Of a DNA stretch of 64,000 nt, positions 8,902-17,697 are shown piece after piece. The position numbers and the translations under genes were made by a program. This DNA comes from BA4 sp044376575 (GTDB taxonomy: Bacteria > Bacteroidota > Bacteroidia > CAIKAF01): positions 1-64,000 of the forward strand of contig JBILKR010000007.1 of NCBI GenBank assembly GCA_044376575.1, written 5' to 3'. Positions within the stretch are counted from its first letter, which is position 1; each line of letters starts with the position of its first letter. The notes under the pieces were generated by a model that did not search any database, was not told the origin of the DNA, and saw only the letters and a list, made by a program, of their open reading frames with translations.

Positions 8902-9867
8902 ATGAATACAACTTTCGATACTTCACTCACGCAAATGCTCGGAATTAAATTTCCCATCATCATGGCACCCATGTTTTTGGTCAGCAATACACGCATGATG
9001 ATAGCGGCCGGTAAAGCCGGAATCGCAGGATGTATTCCTGCACTTAATTTCCGAACCATCAAGGAATTTAAAAATGCATTGCGTGAAATGAATGAAGCGA
9101 ATGCCGGTCCGATTGGCATTAATTTAATTGTAAATAAATCAAACATCCGATTGGAAGAACAACTTGATGCATGTATTGAATATAAGGTTGATTTTATTAT
9201 TACCTCATTGGGCAGTCCTGAAGAGGTAATACGCAGATGTAAACCTGAAGGAATTAAAATATTTTGTGATGTGGTGGATGTAACCTACGCACAAAAAGTA
9301 GAACAGTTGGGAGCCGATGCACTCATTGCGGTAAACTCTTATGCAGGTGGACATGCAGGCAATATGAAAGCAGAAGAATTGATTCCTTTACTGAAAAAAA
9401 ATTGTAGTTTACCCATCATTTCAGCTGGAGGTGTTGGCACGTATGAAGAGATGCAAAAGATGCTTGACCTCGGTGCCTGTGGTGTATCGGTAGGAAGTAT
9501 TTTTATTGCATCAGTAGAATCAGGAGTATCTGATGATTATAAACAAGCCATCATTCAATACGGAGAAAAAGATATTGTAATGACCACCAAACTCTCAGGA
9601 ACACCTTGTACCGTAATCAATACACCGTATGTGCAATCCATAGGCACAAAACAAAATTTAATTGAACGAATCCTCAATAAAAACAAGCGCTTAAAAAAAT
9701 GGGCAAAGATGATTACCTTTTTCAGAGGGATGAAAGCGTTGGAGAAAGCGGCGTTCAGTGCTACCTATCAAACGTTGTGGTGTGCCGGTCCGTCGATTGA
9801 ACATGTACATTACATTCGCTCGGTAAAAGATATTGTAGATACGTTAACTGGCGAGAATAGGAATTAA
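8902..9867 (+). CDS. nitronate monooxygenase / 2-nitropropane dioxygenase-like FMN enzyme
   Basis: 321-residue TIM-barrel flavoprotein of the NPD family. Motifs: FPIIMAPMFLVSN near residue 20, GxxGxIPALNFRT, NSYAGGHAGN (about 150) lining the FMN phosphate region, IISAGGVGTYEEM and GVSVGSIFIAS, typical of FMN phosphate binding. Members oxidise alkyl nitronates or act as enoyl-reductase-like enzymes in lipid metabolism; the substrate here cannot be told. It begins one base after the recG stop and is likely co-transcribed with it. Confidence 0.88.
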   Translation: MNTTFDTSLTQMLGIKFPIIMAPMFLVSNTRMMIAAGKAGIAGCIPALNFRTIKEFKNALREMNEANAGPIGINLIVNKSNIRLEEQLDACIEYKVDFIITSLGSPEEVIRRCKPEGIKIFCDVVDVTYAQKVEQLGADALIAVNSYAGGHAGNMKAEELIPLLKKNCSLPIISAGGVGTYEEMQKMLDLGACGVSVGSIFIASVESGVSDDYKQAIIQYGEKDIVMTTKLSGTPCTVINTPYVQSIGTKQNLIERILNKNKRLKKWAKMITFFRGMKALEKAAFSATYQTLWCAGPSIEHVHYIRSVKDIVDTLTGENRN

Positions 9868-9883
9868 AATAAAACTCAGGTGC

Positions 9884-9894
9884 TTGAGGGTTGA
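9884..9894 (+). repeat. dispersed intergenic motif TTGAGGGTTGA (copy 1)
   Basis: The 11-base TTGAGGGTTGA occurs here, at 27839 and 34266, with one- or two-base variants at 27699 and (minus strand) 34466. All lie between genes. Here it is followed by TTTTGAGTGTT, also echoed near 27903. It looks like a fragment of a dispersed repeat family; nothing else is recognisable between 9868 and 10061. Confidence 0.35.
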
Positions 9895-10061
9895 TTTTGA
9901 GTGTTAAGCTAGGTGCCAAATATATTTAAAAAATGATATTTGTAACATTCAAAATATTTCTATATCATGTCGCAATCCATTGAATTTTCAAATAATTCTT
10001 GACATTCATCAATAAGCAGGCTTTCTTTAAATAGAAATTTAATTTTCTAGAAATCAACCTA

Positions 10062-10841
10062 ATGAAAAAATATTTTTATTTAGCCTTCATTGTATTCGCG
10101 TTATATATAATTACCAATAGATGTATCATTTTTCCATTCTTTAATGATTATCAAATGTTTATCACAATTTCCAAAACTTTTTGGGTAATTGTACTCCTAT
10201 TTTATCTGATTCGATGGAAAAGATTCTCATTTAAATTCATCACTACCGATTTATTCTGGGCAATGTGTTTAATGTTTCCAGCCATTTATTTATCTTTTGA
10301 TTTTATTCAAAAAGAAGGACTGAAACATTCCATTTCTTTAAAAGAAAATATTGAATTTTTAATTTTTTGTATCAGCACCGGTTTTTTCGAAGAAGTACTT
10401 TTCAGGGGTGTACTTACTTTTGGTTTAATTGAACATTATAAATGTAATCCAAAGAAAAAATATCAAATTGTGTTCATCACTTCCATCCTCTTTGGAATAG
10501 TACATACTGTAAATATGATTAATACACTCTATCATCCTTTATCAGTTTTATCACAGGTTTATTTTGCTTTTTTTATGGGACTATTGCTTCATAGTTTATT
10601 TTTCAGGTATGGGAATATACTTATTCCCATCACCGTTCACAGTTTAATCAATTACCTGGGGTCATATCAATCTCAATTATTTAATATTGAATCAGAAACA
10701 TCATCATCTCATTTTGAGGATATGCTTTCTTCCCTCGCAACATTTTCATCCATAGGTTTTATATTTATTCTTCCTGCAATGTATCTGCTCCTCAGCCAAA
10801 CTAGTGAATTACAATTTTTTAAAAATTATCCTACACAATGA
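10062..10841 (+). CDS. CPBP family intramembrane glutamic endopeptidase
   Basis: 259 residues with about eight TM helices. The Abi/CAAX-protease motifs are present: EEVLFRG (Glu110, Glu111, Arg115), FGIVHTVN (His148) and a third motif with His193 and Asn197 in TVHSLINYLG. These are the proposed catalytic and metal or water-coordinating residues of the Rce1-like family. Bacterial members process or protect against peptides, but the substrate is unknown. The gene stands alone behind a 194-base gap and lies 22 bases ahead of the S4-domain gene, which appears to have its own promoter. Confidence 0.85.
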   Translation: MKKYFYLAFIVFALYIITNRCIIFPFFNDYQMFITISKTFWVIVLLFYLIRWKRFSFKFITTDLFWAMCLMFPAIYLSFDFIQKEGLKHSISLKENIEFLIFCISTGFFEEVLFRGVLTFGLIEHYKCNPKKKYQIVFITSILFGIVHTVNMINTLYHPLSVLSQVYFAFFMGLLLHSLFFRYGNILIPITVHSLINYLGSYQSQLFNIESETSSSHFEDMLSSLATFSSIGFIFILPAMYLLLSQTSELQFFKNYPTQ

Positions 10842-10846
10842 TTCAT

Positions 10847-10854
10847 TACCTTTG
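10847..10854 (+). promoter_or_regulatory. Bacteroidota -7 promoter element for the S4-domain gene
   Basis: TACCTTTG matches TAnnTTTG and ends 9 bases before the ATG at 10864. Confidence 0.4.
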
Positions 10855-10863
10855 TGTTAACTT

Positions 10864-11238
10864 ATGTCAGAACCTGTTCGAATTGATAAATTTCTTTGGT
10901 GTGTTCGTATTTATAAAACACGGATGCTGGCTACTGAAGGATGTAACGGAGGCAAAATAAAACTCAATGGCCTGGCTGTAAAACCTTCAAAATCTATTCA
11001 CATCAATGATATTATCAGTATTAAAAAAGGAGTCATCACTTATCAGTATCAGGTATTGGCTATTCCCAACAACAGGATCAGTGCAAAAGATGTCAATACA
11101 TATTTAGAGAACATCACCCCTGAAACAGAATTACTAAAAATCAATGACCTCTCCTATCGACCGGTAATCAAAAGACCACGAGGCACAGGTCGTCCTACCA
11201 AAAAAGAACGCCGCGATATAGATAAGTGGAGGGAATAA
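10864..11238 (+). CDS. S4-domain RNA-binding protein, HslR/Hsp15-like
   Basis: 124 residues. The S4 fold occupies about residues 5-60: VRIDKFLWCVRIYKTRMLAT followed by GGKIKLNGLAVKPSKSI and HINDIISIKKG. The C-terminus is basic (RPRGTGRPTKKERRDIDKW), matching Hsp15-like proteins, which in E. coli bind stalled 50S subunits carrying nascent chains. Function in this organism is inferred from the family only. Followed by the helicase gene after about 50 bases. Confidence 0.88.
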   Translation: MSEPVRIDKFLWCVRIYKTRMLATEGCNGGKIKLNGLAVKPSKSIHINDIISIKKGVITYQYQVLAIPNNRISAKDVNTYLENITPETELLKINDLSYRPVIKRPRGTGRPTKKERRDIDKWRE

Positions 11239-11289
11239 GTTATACACACGTATCTTTTTTCGTTTACTGATGTGTATTTTTACGATCCA

Positions 11290-13503
11290 ATGAAACAAGG
11301 TTACGTTGACGATAACGAACTGGTTAATCTCGCGAGCGAGTTTGTATATTTTACCAATCAGCATGTGTTTATTACGGGTAAGGCTGGTACGGGAAAAACT
11401 ACGCTGTTGCGTCAATTCAAAGCATCATGTACAAAAAAAATGGCCATTGTTTCACCCACAGGGGTGGCAGCGATAAATGCAGGTGGGGTTACCATTCATT
11501 CCTTCTTTCAACTCCCACCCGGATCTTTTATTCCTACCATGGATAACTTCTGGGATGCATCATCAAGTAAATTTATTACGCATCAGGGACTACTTAAAAA
11601 CATTAAACTTTCTGCCGTTAAAAAAAATATTCTGCAGGAACTGGAACTTCTTATTATTGATGAGATCAGTATGGTGCGTGCAGACATGCTGGATGCAATC
11701 GATATCATTCTTCGACGAGTAAGAAATAAAAATACCATTCCGTTTGGCGGAGTGCAGGTAATTTATTTTGGCGACCTCTATCAGTTACCTCCGGTAGTAA
11801 GCGATGAAGAATGGAATGTTTTATGTAACTATTATGAAACGCCATTTTTCTTCAGTGCACAAGTTGTACAGGAAGCTCCTCCCCTGCTCATTGAACTGAA
11901 TACCATATTCCGTCAAAGTGATACCGGTTTTATTGAAGTGCTCAACAATATTCGCAACAATGAGGTGCACAGTGATGATATTAATTTTCTCAATCGTAGG
12001 TATGATCCATACTTTCATCCTTCACCCGACGAGCCCATCATTGTGCTGACCACCCATAATTACAAAGCCGAGCAGATCAATCAGAAAGCCTTGCAACACC
12101 TGCCCAACGAAGAGTTTCTTTTTGAAGGTCAAATCACCAATGAATTTAATGACAAAGCATTGCCGGTGGATCAGCAACTCAAATTAAAACTGGGTTCACA
12201 GGTGATGTTTGTGCGAAATGACACCGGTGATGATCGAAGATATTACAACGGAAAAATCGGAATCATTACAGAAATCAGTAATGATAATATTAGTGTGCAA
12301 TGCGAAGGAGATGAAGAAATGATTGATTTGAAAAAAGAAGTCTGGAATAACATCCGATACGTTTACAATCATGAAAAAGATGCACTGGAAGAAGAAATCA
12401 TTGGTTCGTATTCGCAGTACCCCATTCGGTTGGCCTGGGCTATTACAATACATAAAAGTCAGGGATTAACATTCGAAAAAGCAGTGATTGACAGTATTCA
12501 AGCATTTGCACCGGGACAGGTATATGTGGCACTCAGTCGCTTAACCGGACTCAAAGGATTAATTCTAAGTACACCTATACATGAAGAAGCCATTAAAACA
12601 GATGAACGTATCCACAAGCTAAAAAATCAAGTTTTGACACCTGACAATTTGTACGAATTTTTAGCAACAAAAAAACTTGAATTCATTCGGAACATCATCA
12701 TGGAAACATTTTCATGGTATGGAACTATGACCAAAGTGAATGAATTTATTTTTCAGAAAAGACCGGTATTGATTGATGATGAAAACAGTACAGCGCATGT
12801 ATTGAGTACCATTCAAGATAAAGGAACTGAATTAATCAGAATTGGGAATGCATTCATTCAACAGTTAAAAGGTATTTTCAATAGCAACGAAATGCCTGTA
12901 GCACAGAACCAGCATGCGCTCGATCGGTTAAAAGCGGCCATACCTTATTTCACCAAAGAGATACAGGCTATAACACACAGCATTGATGATGTAATTATTA
13001 AATTAAAAGTATTGAAACGGACTAAGAAGAAAATCAGGGAACTTCAAACCTTACAACAACTCTTCATTCATCATTTCAATAAAATTGCACGCACAGAAAA
13101 ACTCTTGCATAATTACATTGAAAATAAAAGTCTGCTGGAGGCTTTTCAATACATTGAATGGAGCCCGATAAAAAAAGAAGAGAATAAAGAAAATACTGTG
13201 AATCTTGGAACTACATTTGAACAAACCTTGCGATTATATCAGCAGGGAATGAATGTGGAAATGATTGCAAAGAACCGTGATATGGCTGTTTCTACGATTG
13301 AAAGTCATATTGCTAAATTAATCAGTGAGGAGAAAATAGATATTTTTGAAATAATTGACGAAGATGTTTTTGCTGCTCTGGTAGCAATTATTCAATCCAA
13401 TCCCGGAAAAAAGCTGGGTGAATTAAAAGCAATTGCCGGAGATAATTACAGTTATTTTGAAATCAAAATCACGGTGGCCCATTTGGAAAAAACAGATCAT
13501 TAA
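11290..13503 (+). CDS. Pif1/RecD-like superfamily 1 helicase with C-terminal HTH (YpbB-like) region
   Basis: About 737 residues. Helicase motifs: Walker A TGKAGTGKTTLL (about 29-40), SPTGVAAINAGGVTIHSFF, Walker B LLIIDEISMVRADML, GDLYQLPPV (motif III), FRQSD (motif IV), and the C-terminal SF1B block AWAITIHKSQGLTFEKAVID with YVALSRLTGLKGL. After about residue 450 it adds a long helical extension ending in a winged-HTH-like segment (TLRLYQQGMNVEMIAKNRDM..STIESHIAKLI), as in the HTH_40 domain of YpbB. A GTG at 11272 in the same frame could add six residues; I chose the ATG at 11290. The stop shares TTAA (13500-13503) with the convergent methyltransferase. Confidence 0.88.
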   Translation: MKQGYVDDNELVNLASEFVYFTNQHVFITGKAGTGKTTLLRQFKASCTKKMAIVSPTGVAAINAGGVTIHSFFQLPPGSFIPTMDNFWDASSSKFITHQGLLKNIKLSAVKKNILQELELLIIDEISMVRADMLDAIDIILRRVRNKNTIPFGGVQVIYFGDLYQLPPVVSDEEWNVLCNYYETPFFFSAQVVQEAPPLLIELNTIFRQSDTGFIEVLNNIRNNEVHSDDINFLNRRYDPYFHPSPDEPIIVLTTHNYKAEQINQKALQHLPNEEFLFEGQITNEFNDKALPVDQQLKLKLGSQVMFVRNDTGDDRRYYNGKIGIITEISNDNISVQCEGDEEMIDLKKEVWNNIRYVYNHEKDALEEEIIGSYSQYPIRLAWAITIHKSQGLTFEKAVIDSIQAFAPGQVYVALSRLTGLKGLILSTPIHEEAIKTDERIHKLKNQVLTPDNLYEFLATKKLEFIRNIIMETFSWYGTMTKVNEFIFQKRPVLIDDENSTAHVLSTIQDKGTELIRIGNAFIQQLKGIFNSNEMPVAQNQHALDRLKAAIPYFTKEIQAITHSIDDVIIKLKVLKRTKKKIRELQTLQQLFIHHFNKIARTEKLLHNYIENKSLLEAFQYIEWSPIKKEENKENTVNLGTTFEQTLRLYQQGMNVEMIAKNRDMAVSTIESHIAKLISEEKIDIFEIIDEDVFAALVAIIQSNPGKKLGELKAIAGDNYSYFEIKITVAHLEKTDH

Positions 13504-14087
13504 TTTTTCTTTCTCAGTTCCATCCACATTTCTTTACCTGCCCTAGGTGTAATGCTATTAATGCAAGATTCAAATTTTTCAAATTCAAAAAAAGGAGAGA
13601 AATAGGTGCGATATTCATCCATTGATCCACCAAACGGAGGCTGGTCTTCGTTCATCGGTGCATCAAACAACACTCCACATAATTTCCCTCCGGGCTTAAT
13701 CAATTCAGCCATGTGCTTTGCATAACTTTGACGTAAGTCTTTAGTAAGTGCACAAAAAAATGTTTGTTCAAGAATCAGATCATATTTTCCATGATGTTCG
13801 AAAAAATCCTGATGTATTAATTGATTCGAAGGAAAGTCAGGATAGCGCTGACTGAATTGTTGCAATGGAATGATTGAGATATCCAGTATAACTACATTTT
13901 TAAATCCCTGATCAAATAAATATTTCGCTTCATAAGCATTACCGGCACCGGGTATCAGAATTTTAATGGATGTATCTTGTAAAGTATCTATAAATTCTTT
14001 GAGCGGTCTGCTTGGGGCGCCAATGTCCCATCCCGTTTCTGCTTGTTGATATCGGTTGGTCCAGTAATTTTCATCCAGATTTATCAT
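13500..14087 (-). CDS. SAM-dependent methyltransferase, TPMT-like class I
   Basis: 195 residues. The start MINLDENYWTNRYQQAETGWDIGAPSRPLKEFID has the W-x6-WD-G-PS pattern of the thiopurine S-methyltransferase (TPMT) superfamily; the SAM-binding loop is ILIPGAGNAYEAKYL (about 44-58), followed by the acidic VVILDIS strand and DLILEQTFFCAL. TPMT-like bacterial proteins methylate thiols, selenium or tellurium compounds or halides; the substrate is not predictable here. It lies two bases after the DUF819 gene, as the last gene of the aroC operon, and is convergent with the helicase. Confidence 0.85.
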   Translation of the reverse strand: MINLDENYWTNRYQQAETGWDIGAPSRPLKEFIDTLQDTSIKILIPGAGNAYEAKYLFDQGFKNVVILDISIIPLQQFSQRYPDFPSNQLIHQDFFEHHGKYDLILEQTFFCALTKDLRQSYAKHMAELIKPGGKLCGVLFDAPMNEDQPPFGGSMDEYRTYFSPFFEFEKFESCINSITPRAGKEMWMELRKKN

Positions 14088-14089
14088 GC

Positions 14090-15223
14090 TTACAAATTTG
14101 ATAAGATTAAAAATACGCTTGTACCCAATACGTTCCCAACTGCAAGTCCGATAATCGATACCGCCATGGCAGGAACGAGAATGTCTTTATTTCCCAAAAC
14201 ATTGGCCATCGAAGGTATAAACGGTGGACTCATAATTCCTGCGGCTGATGTGATTAAAAAAGTATCAGTGTCAATCCTAAAAATATAAGCAAATATCAAA
14301 TGCAAGATAAATGAACCAAACAATACCATTCCGGTAAACATCAAAACATTTGATTCCATCTGCATGAGTTCAGAAAATGAAGTATTCATACCGAGATATA
14401 AAAAGAACAGGGTAAATAAAAAATCACCGGTGGGATAACTTTCCTGAATAGATCGAATGGATGGAATAAATGAGCAAAATATAGCAACAACCGTGATGCT
14501 TAACATCATCCATAACATGCTCAGGTGAGATAAATTTCCATCAATAATAAATGTAACAGCAATAGGAATAGCAGAAATCATCAATGCTATACCAATACTC
14601 AGAAACATTCTATAAACACTCCATTTTATATTTTTTTTATCTTTTTGCTGGTGAGAAGAAAAAGCACTCAACTCATTTTTGTAAGGAGACAATATTTTTT
14701 TTAATAATCGTTTTGCTACAACCATAACTAGAATCAGATAAATGGAACTATGAAAAATATCAGATAAAAAAGCCTGGCGAAAAATTGTATCAGGACTTCC
14801 GATAGCCATTTTTATTCCTGACATATTGGGGGTTCCTCCAATATATACACCGGTTAATAGAGCCGATAAATCTTCAGAATGAGTAATTTGATTACTAAAC
14901 AAAAAATAAGCCGTCACAGACATAGTAACTACTGAAATTATCTGCAAAAAAAATGAGAGTATTATTTTCCCTGAAAACCTGAATGATTTTATAACATCTG
15001 CTGATAAAAGCATTAGCACAATACCGATGGGAACTGTAAACTGAAAAAACTGCTGAAATAATGTTGAACTCTTTAGCTCAATGGAGATAAAACTACTTAA
15101 TATCAATCCGGCTAAAAAACTCGTTATCACCGGACCTATGAATTTAAAAAATGATAATTTATTAGATAACCATCGGATTAAAAGGACCAATAGAAATGAA
15201 AGTAAAATCACCACATAAATCAT
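14090..15223 (-). CDS. DUF819 family integral membrane protein
   Basis: 377 residues and about eleven predicted TM helices, with the Gly/Asn motif TGVYIGGTPNMSGIKMAIG near residue 130 and a mirrored motif SAAGIMSPPFIPSMANVLGNKDILVPAM near the C-terminus. This pattern of two inverted repeats with broken helices is seen in DUF819 (YjcL-like) putative transporters. Overlaps the upstream dipeptidase gene by 4 bases, so translation is probably coupled. A role in exporting or importing a dipeptide-related compound is only inference from the neighbours. Confidence 0.85.
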   Translation of the reverse strand: MIYVVILLSFLLVLLIRWLSNKLSFFKFIGPVITSFLAGLILSSFISIELKSSTLFQQFFQFTVPIGIVLMLLSADVIKSFRFSGKIILSFFLQIISVVTMSVTAYFLFSNQITHSEDLSALLTGVYIGGTPNMSGIKMAIGSPDTIFRQAFLSDIFHSSIYLILVMVVAKRLLKKILSPYKNELSAFSSHQQKDKKNIKWSVYRMFLSIGIALMISAIPIAVTFIIDGNLSHLSMLWMMLSITVVAIFCSFIPSIRSIQESYPTGDFLFTLFFLYLGMNTSFSELMQMESNVLMFTGMVLFGSFILHLIFAYIFRIDTDTFLITSAAGIMSPPFIPSMANVLGNKDILVPAMAVSIIGLAVGNVLGTSVFLILSNL

Positions 15224-16020
15224 GGAATGAGGGATACAGGAGATTTACATTTATTGGGAGGATACGAAAAATGCCACCATTCTGAGGATATGGTTTGAAA
15301 GCCAGCAATGGTCATCACATCTCTCAGTAGCAATCTATTTTCATAAGCTGTGGGCGATATTTTTTTATTGGCTACCAGTTCTTTTTCGTTGGTGATGTTC
15401 GCCTCCTCTCCAAAATAATCATAAGGAGTTCCCATATCCAATGGATTTCCTAAAGTATCACACAAGGTAATATCCACAGCCAGTCCGTAATTATGAGCTG
15501 AAAATTCATTGGGATTTGCAACGTATTTTTTTAAATGATCAACTTTAGAAATAGAATCCCACATCATTTGTTGAACTGATCTGGGTCTTGCACCGTCATA
15601 GATAATCAGTCTTAGGTCATTACTTTTTTTCTTTAAAGCATTCACTACATTTTTCAATGCTTTAACTACATCAGGATGAAGATAACAATGTAATAATGTT
15701 CCATACATATCTTTTTTCATGAAGTTATCAGTTGAAGAATACTTGAGTGATACCAATACTTCCGGAACAGAGTCCTGAATATTAACGAGTCCGTATTTCT
15801 GAAATTTAATATCAAGCGCAGATAACATCAATTTTTCTCTTCGAATAGAAATGGCATCATCTATTGATGATTGTCTATAAATATTCAGTGGTTTCAATTC
15901 TTCCTGGTAAGCCAGAGATATCGGTTGTATAAAATTGGGTAATAGAGCAACAAAAACAATTAATACAACTGAGAAAAAAAACAACATCAAAAGAGATAAT
16001 CTTTCCTGCTTCATCTTCAT
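15220..16020 (-). CDS. M15 family D-alanyl-D-alanine dipeptidase (VanX/DdpX-like)
   Basis: 266 residues with an N-terminal hydrophobic segment (about 9-30) acting as membrane anchor or signal peptide. The M15D zinc site is intact: SAHNYGLAVD gives His176 and Asp183, and EWWHF gives Glu247 and His250; the VanX-type arginine lies in YDGARPRSV (Arg145). The enzyme would cleave D-Ala-D-Ala or similar dipeptides outside the cytoplasmic membrane, for cell-wall turnover or nutrient recovery. It sits in an operon with a dicarboxylate/amino-acid symporter and DUF819. No VanA/VanH-like ligase is present, so glycopeptide resistance is not suggested. Confidence 0.9.
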   Translation of the reverse strand: MKMKQERLSLLMLFFFSVVLIVFVALLPNFIQPISLAYQEELKPLNIYRQSSIDDAISIRREKLMLSALDIKFQKYGLVNIQDSVPEVLVSLKYSSTDNFMKKDMYGTLLHCYLHPDVVKALKNVVNALKKKSNDLRLIIYDGARPRSVQQMMWDSISKVDHLKKYVANPNEFSAHNYGLAVDITLCDTLGNPLDMGTPYDYFGEEANITNEKELVANKKISPTAYENRLLLRDVMTIAGFQTISSEWWHFSYPPNKCKSPVSLIP

Positions 16021-16355
16021 TAAAAAAAATGTGTAACAATATAACCTGTAAAAGCAATAGATGTAAAAATAAAAAATATGGCAAGAATGAAATATCGCAA
16101 TCCTTTATCTTCAAGAAAAGGGCGTTTTACTTTCATCAACGACTGATTATTATATTCAGTAGCATTGTCGAATTGATCTGCATGAACAATTACATAAAAT
16201 GTTTCTGTGCCATCATTTTCTATTTCAGTTTCGAATGGAATACCGGCATGAGTTAACCCTTCTTTCATGCTTTCAAAAACAAGTGCATTGCGGTAATAGA
16301 ATACCCTGTAATCTTTTTTTTCAGGATGTTTCTGATAATTCAGGAACTGCATCAT
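16020..16355 (-). CDS. small protein with DUF2007-like soluble part and C-terminal membrane anchor
   Basis: 111 residues. The first about 75 residues look like a small alpha/beta domain (KDYRVFYYRNALVFESMKEGLTHAGIPFETE.. followed by a strand FYVIVHADQFDNAT) similar in pattern to DUF2007 signal-transducing-like proteins; one TM helix follows (about 88-108). Overlaps the symporter stop side by 4 bases and the dipeptidase start by 1 base, so it is part of a translationally coupled series. The family assignment is tentative. Confidence 0.7.
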   Translation of the reverse strand: MMQFLNYQKHPEKKDYRVFYYRNALVFESMKEGLTHAGIPFETEIENDGTETFYVIVHADQFDNATEYNNQSLMKVKRPFLEDKGLRYFILAIFFIFTSIAFTGYIVTHFF

Positions 16356-17689
16356 AAGTTAACCTCCTCATTTTTATCAGACTGATCATCAGTGATAGGA
16401 GTAAGTTGATTTTCACCACTGGCCACTACCACTGAAACGGCACAATCACTGGTTACATTAACCGTTGTCCTCATCATGTCAAGTAATCTGTCTGGTGCCA
16501 TAACCAAAGCAATACCCGCAGGATCAAGTCCAACCGAATTCAATACAATAATCAGCATCACCAGACCGGCACCAGGAACAGCAGCAGAACCAATAGATGC
16601 GAGTGTTGCCGTTAAGATGATGGTAAGTTGCTGGGTTAAATTCAAATCAATTCCATAAGCCTGTGCAATAAATACTGTAGCCACCGCCTGATATAGGCTG
16701 GTACCATCCATATTTACAGTTGCACCTAAGGGCAATACAAATCCTGAAATTTCTTTTGAAACTCCTAAATGTTCTTCTACCCTTTCTACAGTAACAGGTA
16801 ACGTGGCCGCACTTGAACTTGTTGAAAAGGCCATCATTTGGGCAGGAGCAATCGCTTTATAAAATCTTAAAGGTGAAAACCGCTTTGCCATGGTCCATAT
16901 CATTGCCGGATAAACAAGGATCAACATTAATAACAATCCAATAATCACAGTGACGCTATACATCATGAGTGAATATAATATCTGCCATACAGCGGCGGGT
17001 TCATTTCCTGCAATATCAACCAATACACCTGCTATCAAAGCCATTACACCAAAAGGTGCGAAGAGCATAATAATATCTACTATTTTTAATATCGTTTCAT
17101 TCAGCGAATCAAAAAATGAAAGTAACGGCTGTGATTTTTTTTCAGACAACATGATTAAAGCAATTCCAATCAATACTGCGAAGAAAATAACCTGCAACAT
17201 TAGTTTCGTATCTGAAGCGGCTTTTACAATGTTATCCGGCACCATATCTTCCAAAAACTGTAACGGACCTGATTGTTTGATACTTTCACCGGCATCGCCT
17301 AATTTCTGTTCAAGTTCAGTAGCGTATTTTGTTCGCAATGTATCTCTTGTTTGCTGAGAAAGGTATTCTCCGGGTTTAAAGACATTCACTACAATCAATC
17401 CTAAACTGATGGCAAGAACTGTGGTGATGATATATAAAACAAATGTTTTTCCACCAATACGTGATAACTTGTTAATGTCTTTTAGGCTTGCCACACCGGT
17501 TACTAATGAAGCTAATACCAAAGGCATGGCAATCATTTTCAGCATTTTCATAAAGATGGTTCCAAACGGTTTGATCCAATCTAAGGTAAGTTGCTGAAAA
17601 CCGAATTGAACGGAACATAAACCAATAAGAACACCTGCAATCATTCCGATAAGAATCTGCAAGTACAATGGAATTCTTTTTTTTGACAT
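16352..17689 (-). CDS. dicarboxylate/amino acid:cation symporter (DAACS family)
   Basis: 445 residues, GltP/DctA-like. Diagnostic motifs: the serine-rich hairpin AFSTSSSAATLP (about 288-299), LGATVNMDGTSLYQAV in TM7 (the NMDGT motif coordinating substrate and Na+), a second hairpin AAVPGAGLVML and the TM8 region PDRLLDMMRTTVNVTSDC. Imports glutamate, aspartate or C4-dicarboxylates with Na+ or H+. It starts 8 bases after the aroC stop on the same strand. Between residues 100 and 165 it has a charged loop somewhat longer than in E. coli GltP, as in many Bacteroidota members. Confidence 0.94.
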   Translation of the reverse strand: MSKKRIPLYLQILIGMIAGVLIGLCSVQFGFQQLTLDWIKPFGTIFMKMLKMIAMPLVLASLVTGVASLKDINKLSRIGGKTFVLYIITTVLAISLGLIVVNVFKPGEYLSQQTRDTLRTKYATELEQKLGDAGESIKQSGPLQFLEDMVPDNIVKAASDTKLMLQVIFFAVLIGIALIMLSEKKSQPLLSFFDSLNETILKIVDIIMLFAPFGVMALIAGVLVDIAGNEPAAVWQILYSLMMYSVTVIIGLLLMLILVYPAMIWTMAKRFSPLRFYKAIAPAQMMAFSTSSSAATLPVTVERVEEHLGVSKEISGFVLPLGATVNMDGTSLYQAVATVFIAQAYGIDLNLTQQLTIILTATLASIGSAAVPGAGLVMLIIVLNSVGLDPAGIALVMAPDRLLDMMRTTVNVTSDCAVSVVVASGENQLTPITDDQSDKNEEVNL

Positions 17690-17697
17690 GTGAACTG

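Noticed and set aside
10062..10841. CPBP/Abi protein as a phage-abortive or defence gene
   Set aside because: The neighbours are housekeeping genes and nothing else suggests a defence island.
15220..16020. VanX-like gene as a sign of glycopeptide resistance
   Set aside because: No VanA/VanH or regulator genes are present; Gram-negative DdpX-type dipeptidases have nutritional or cell-wall recycling roles.
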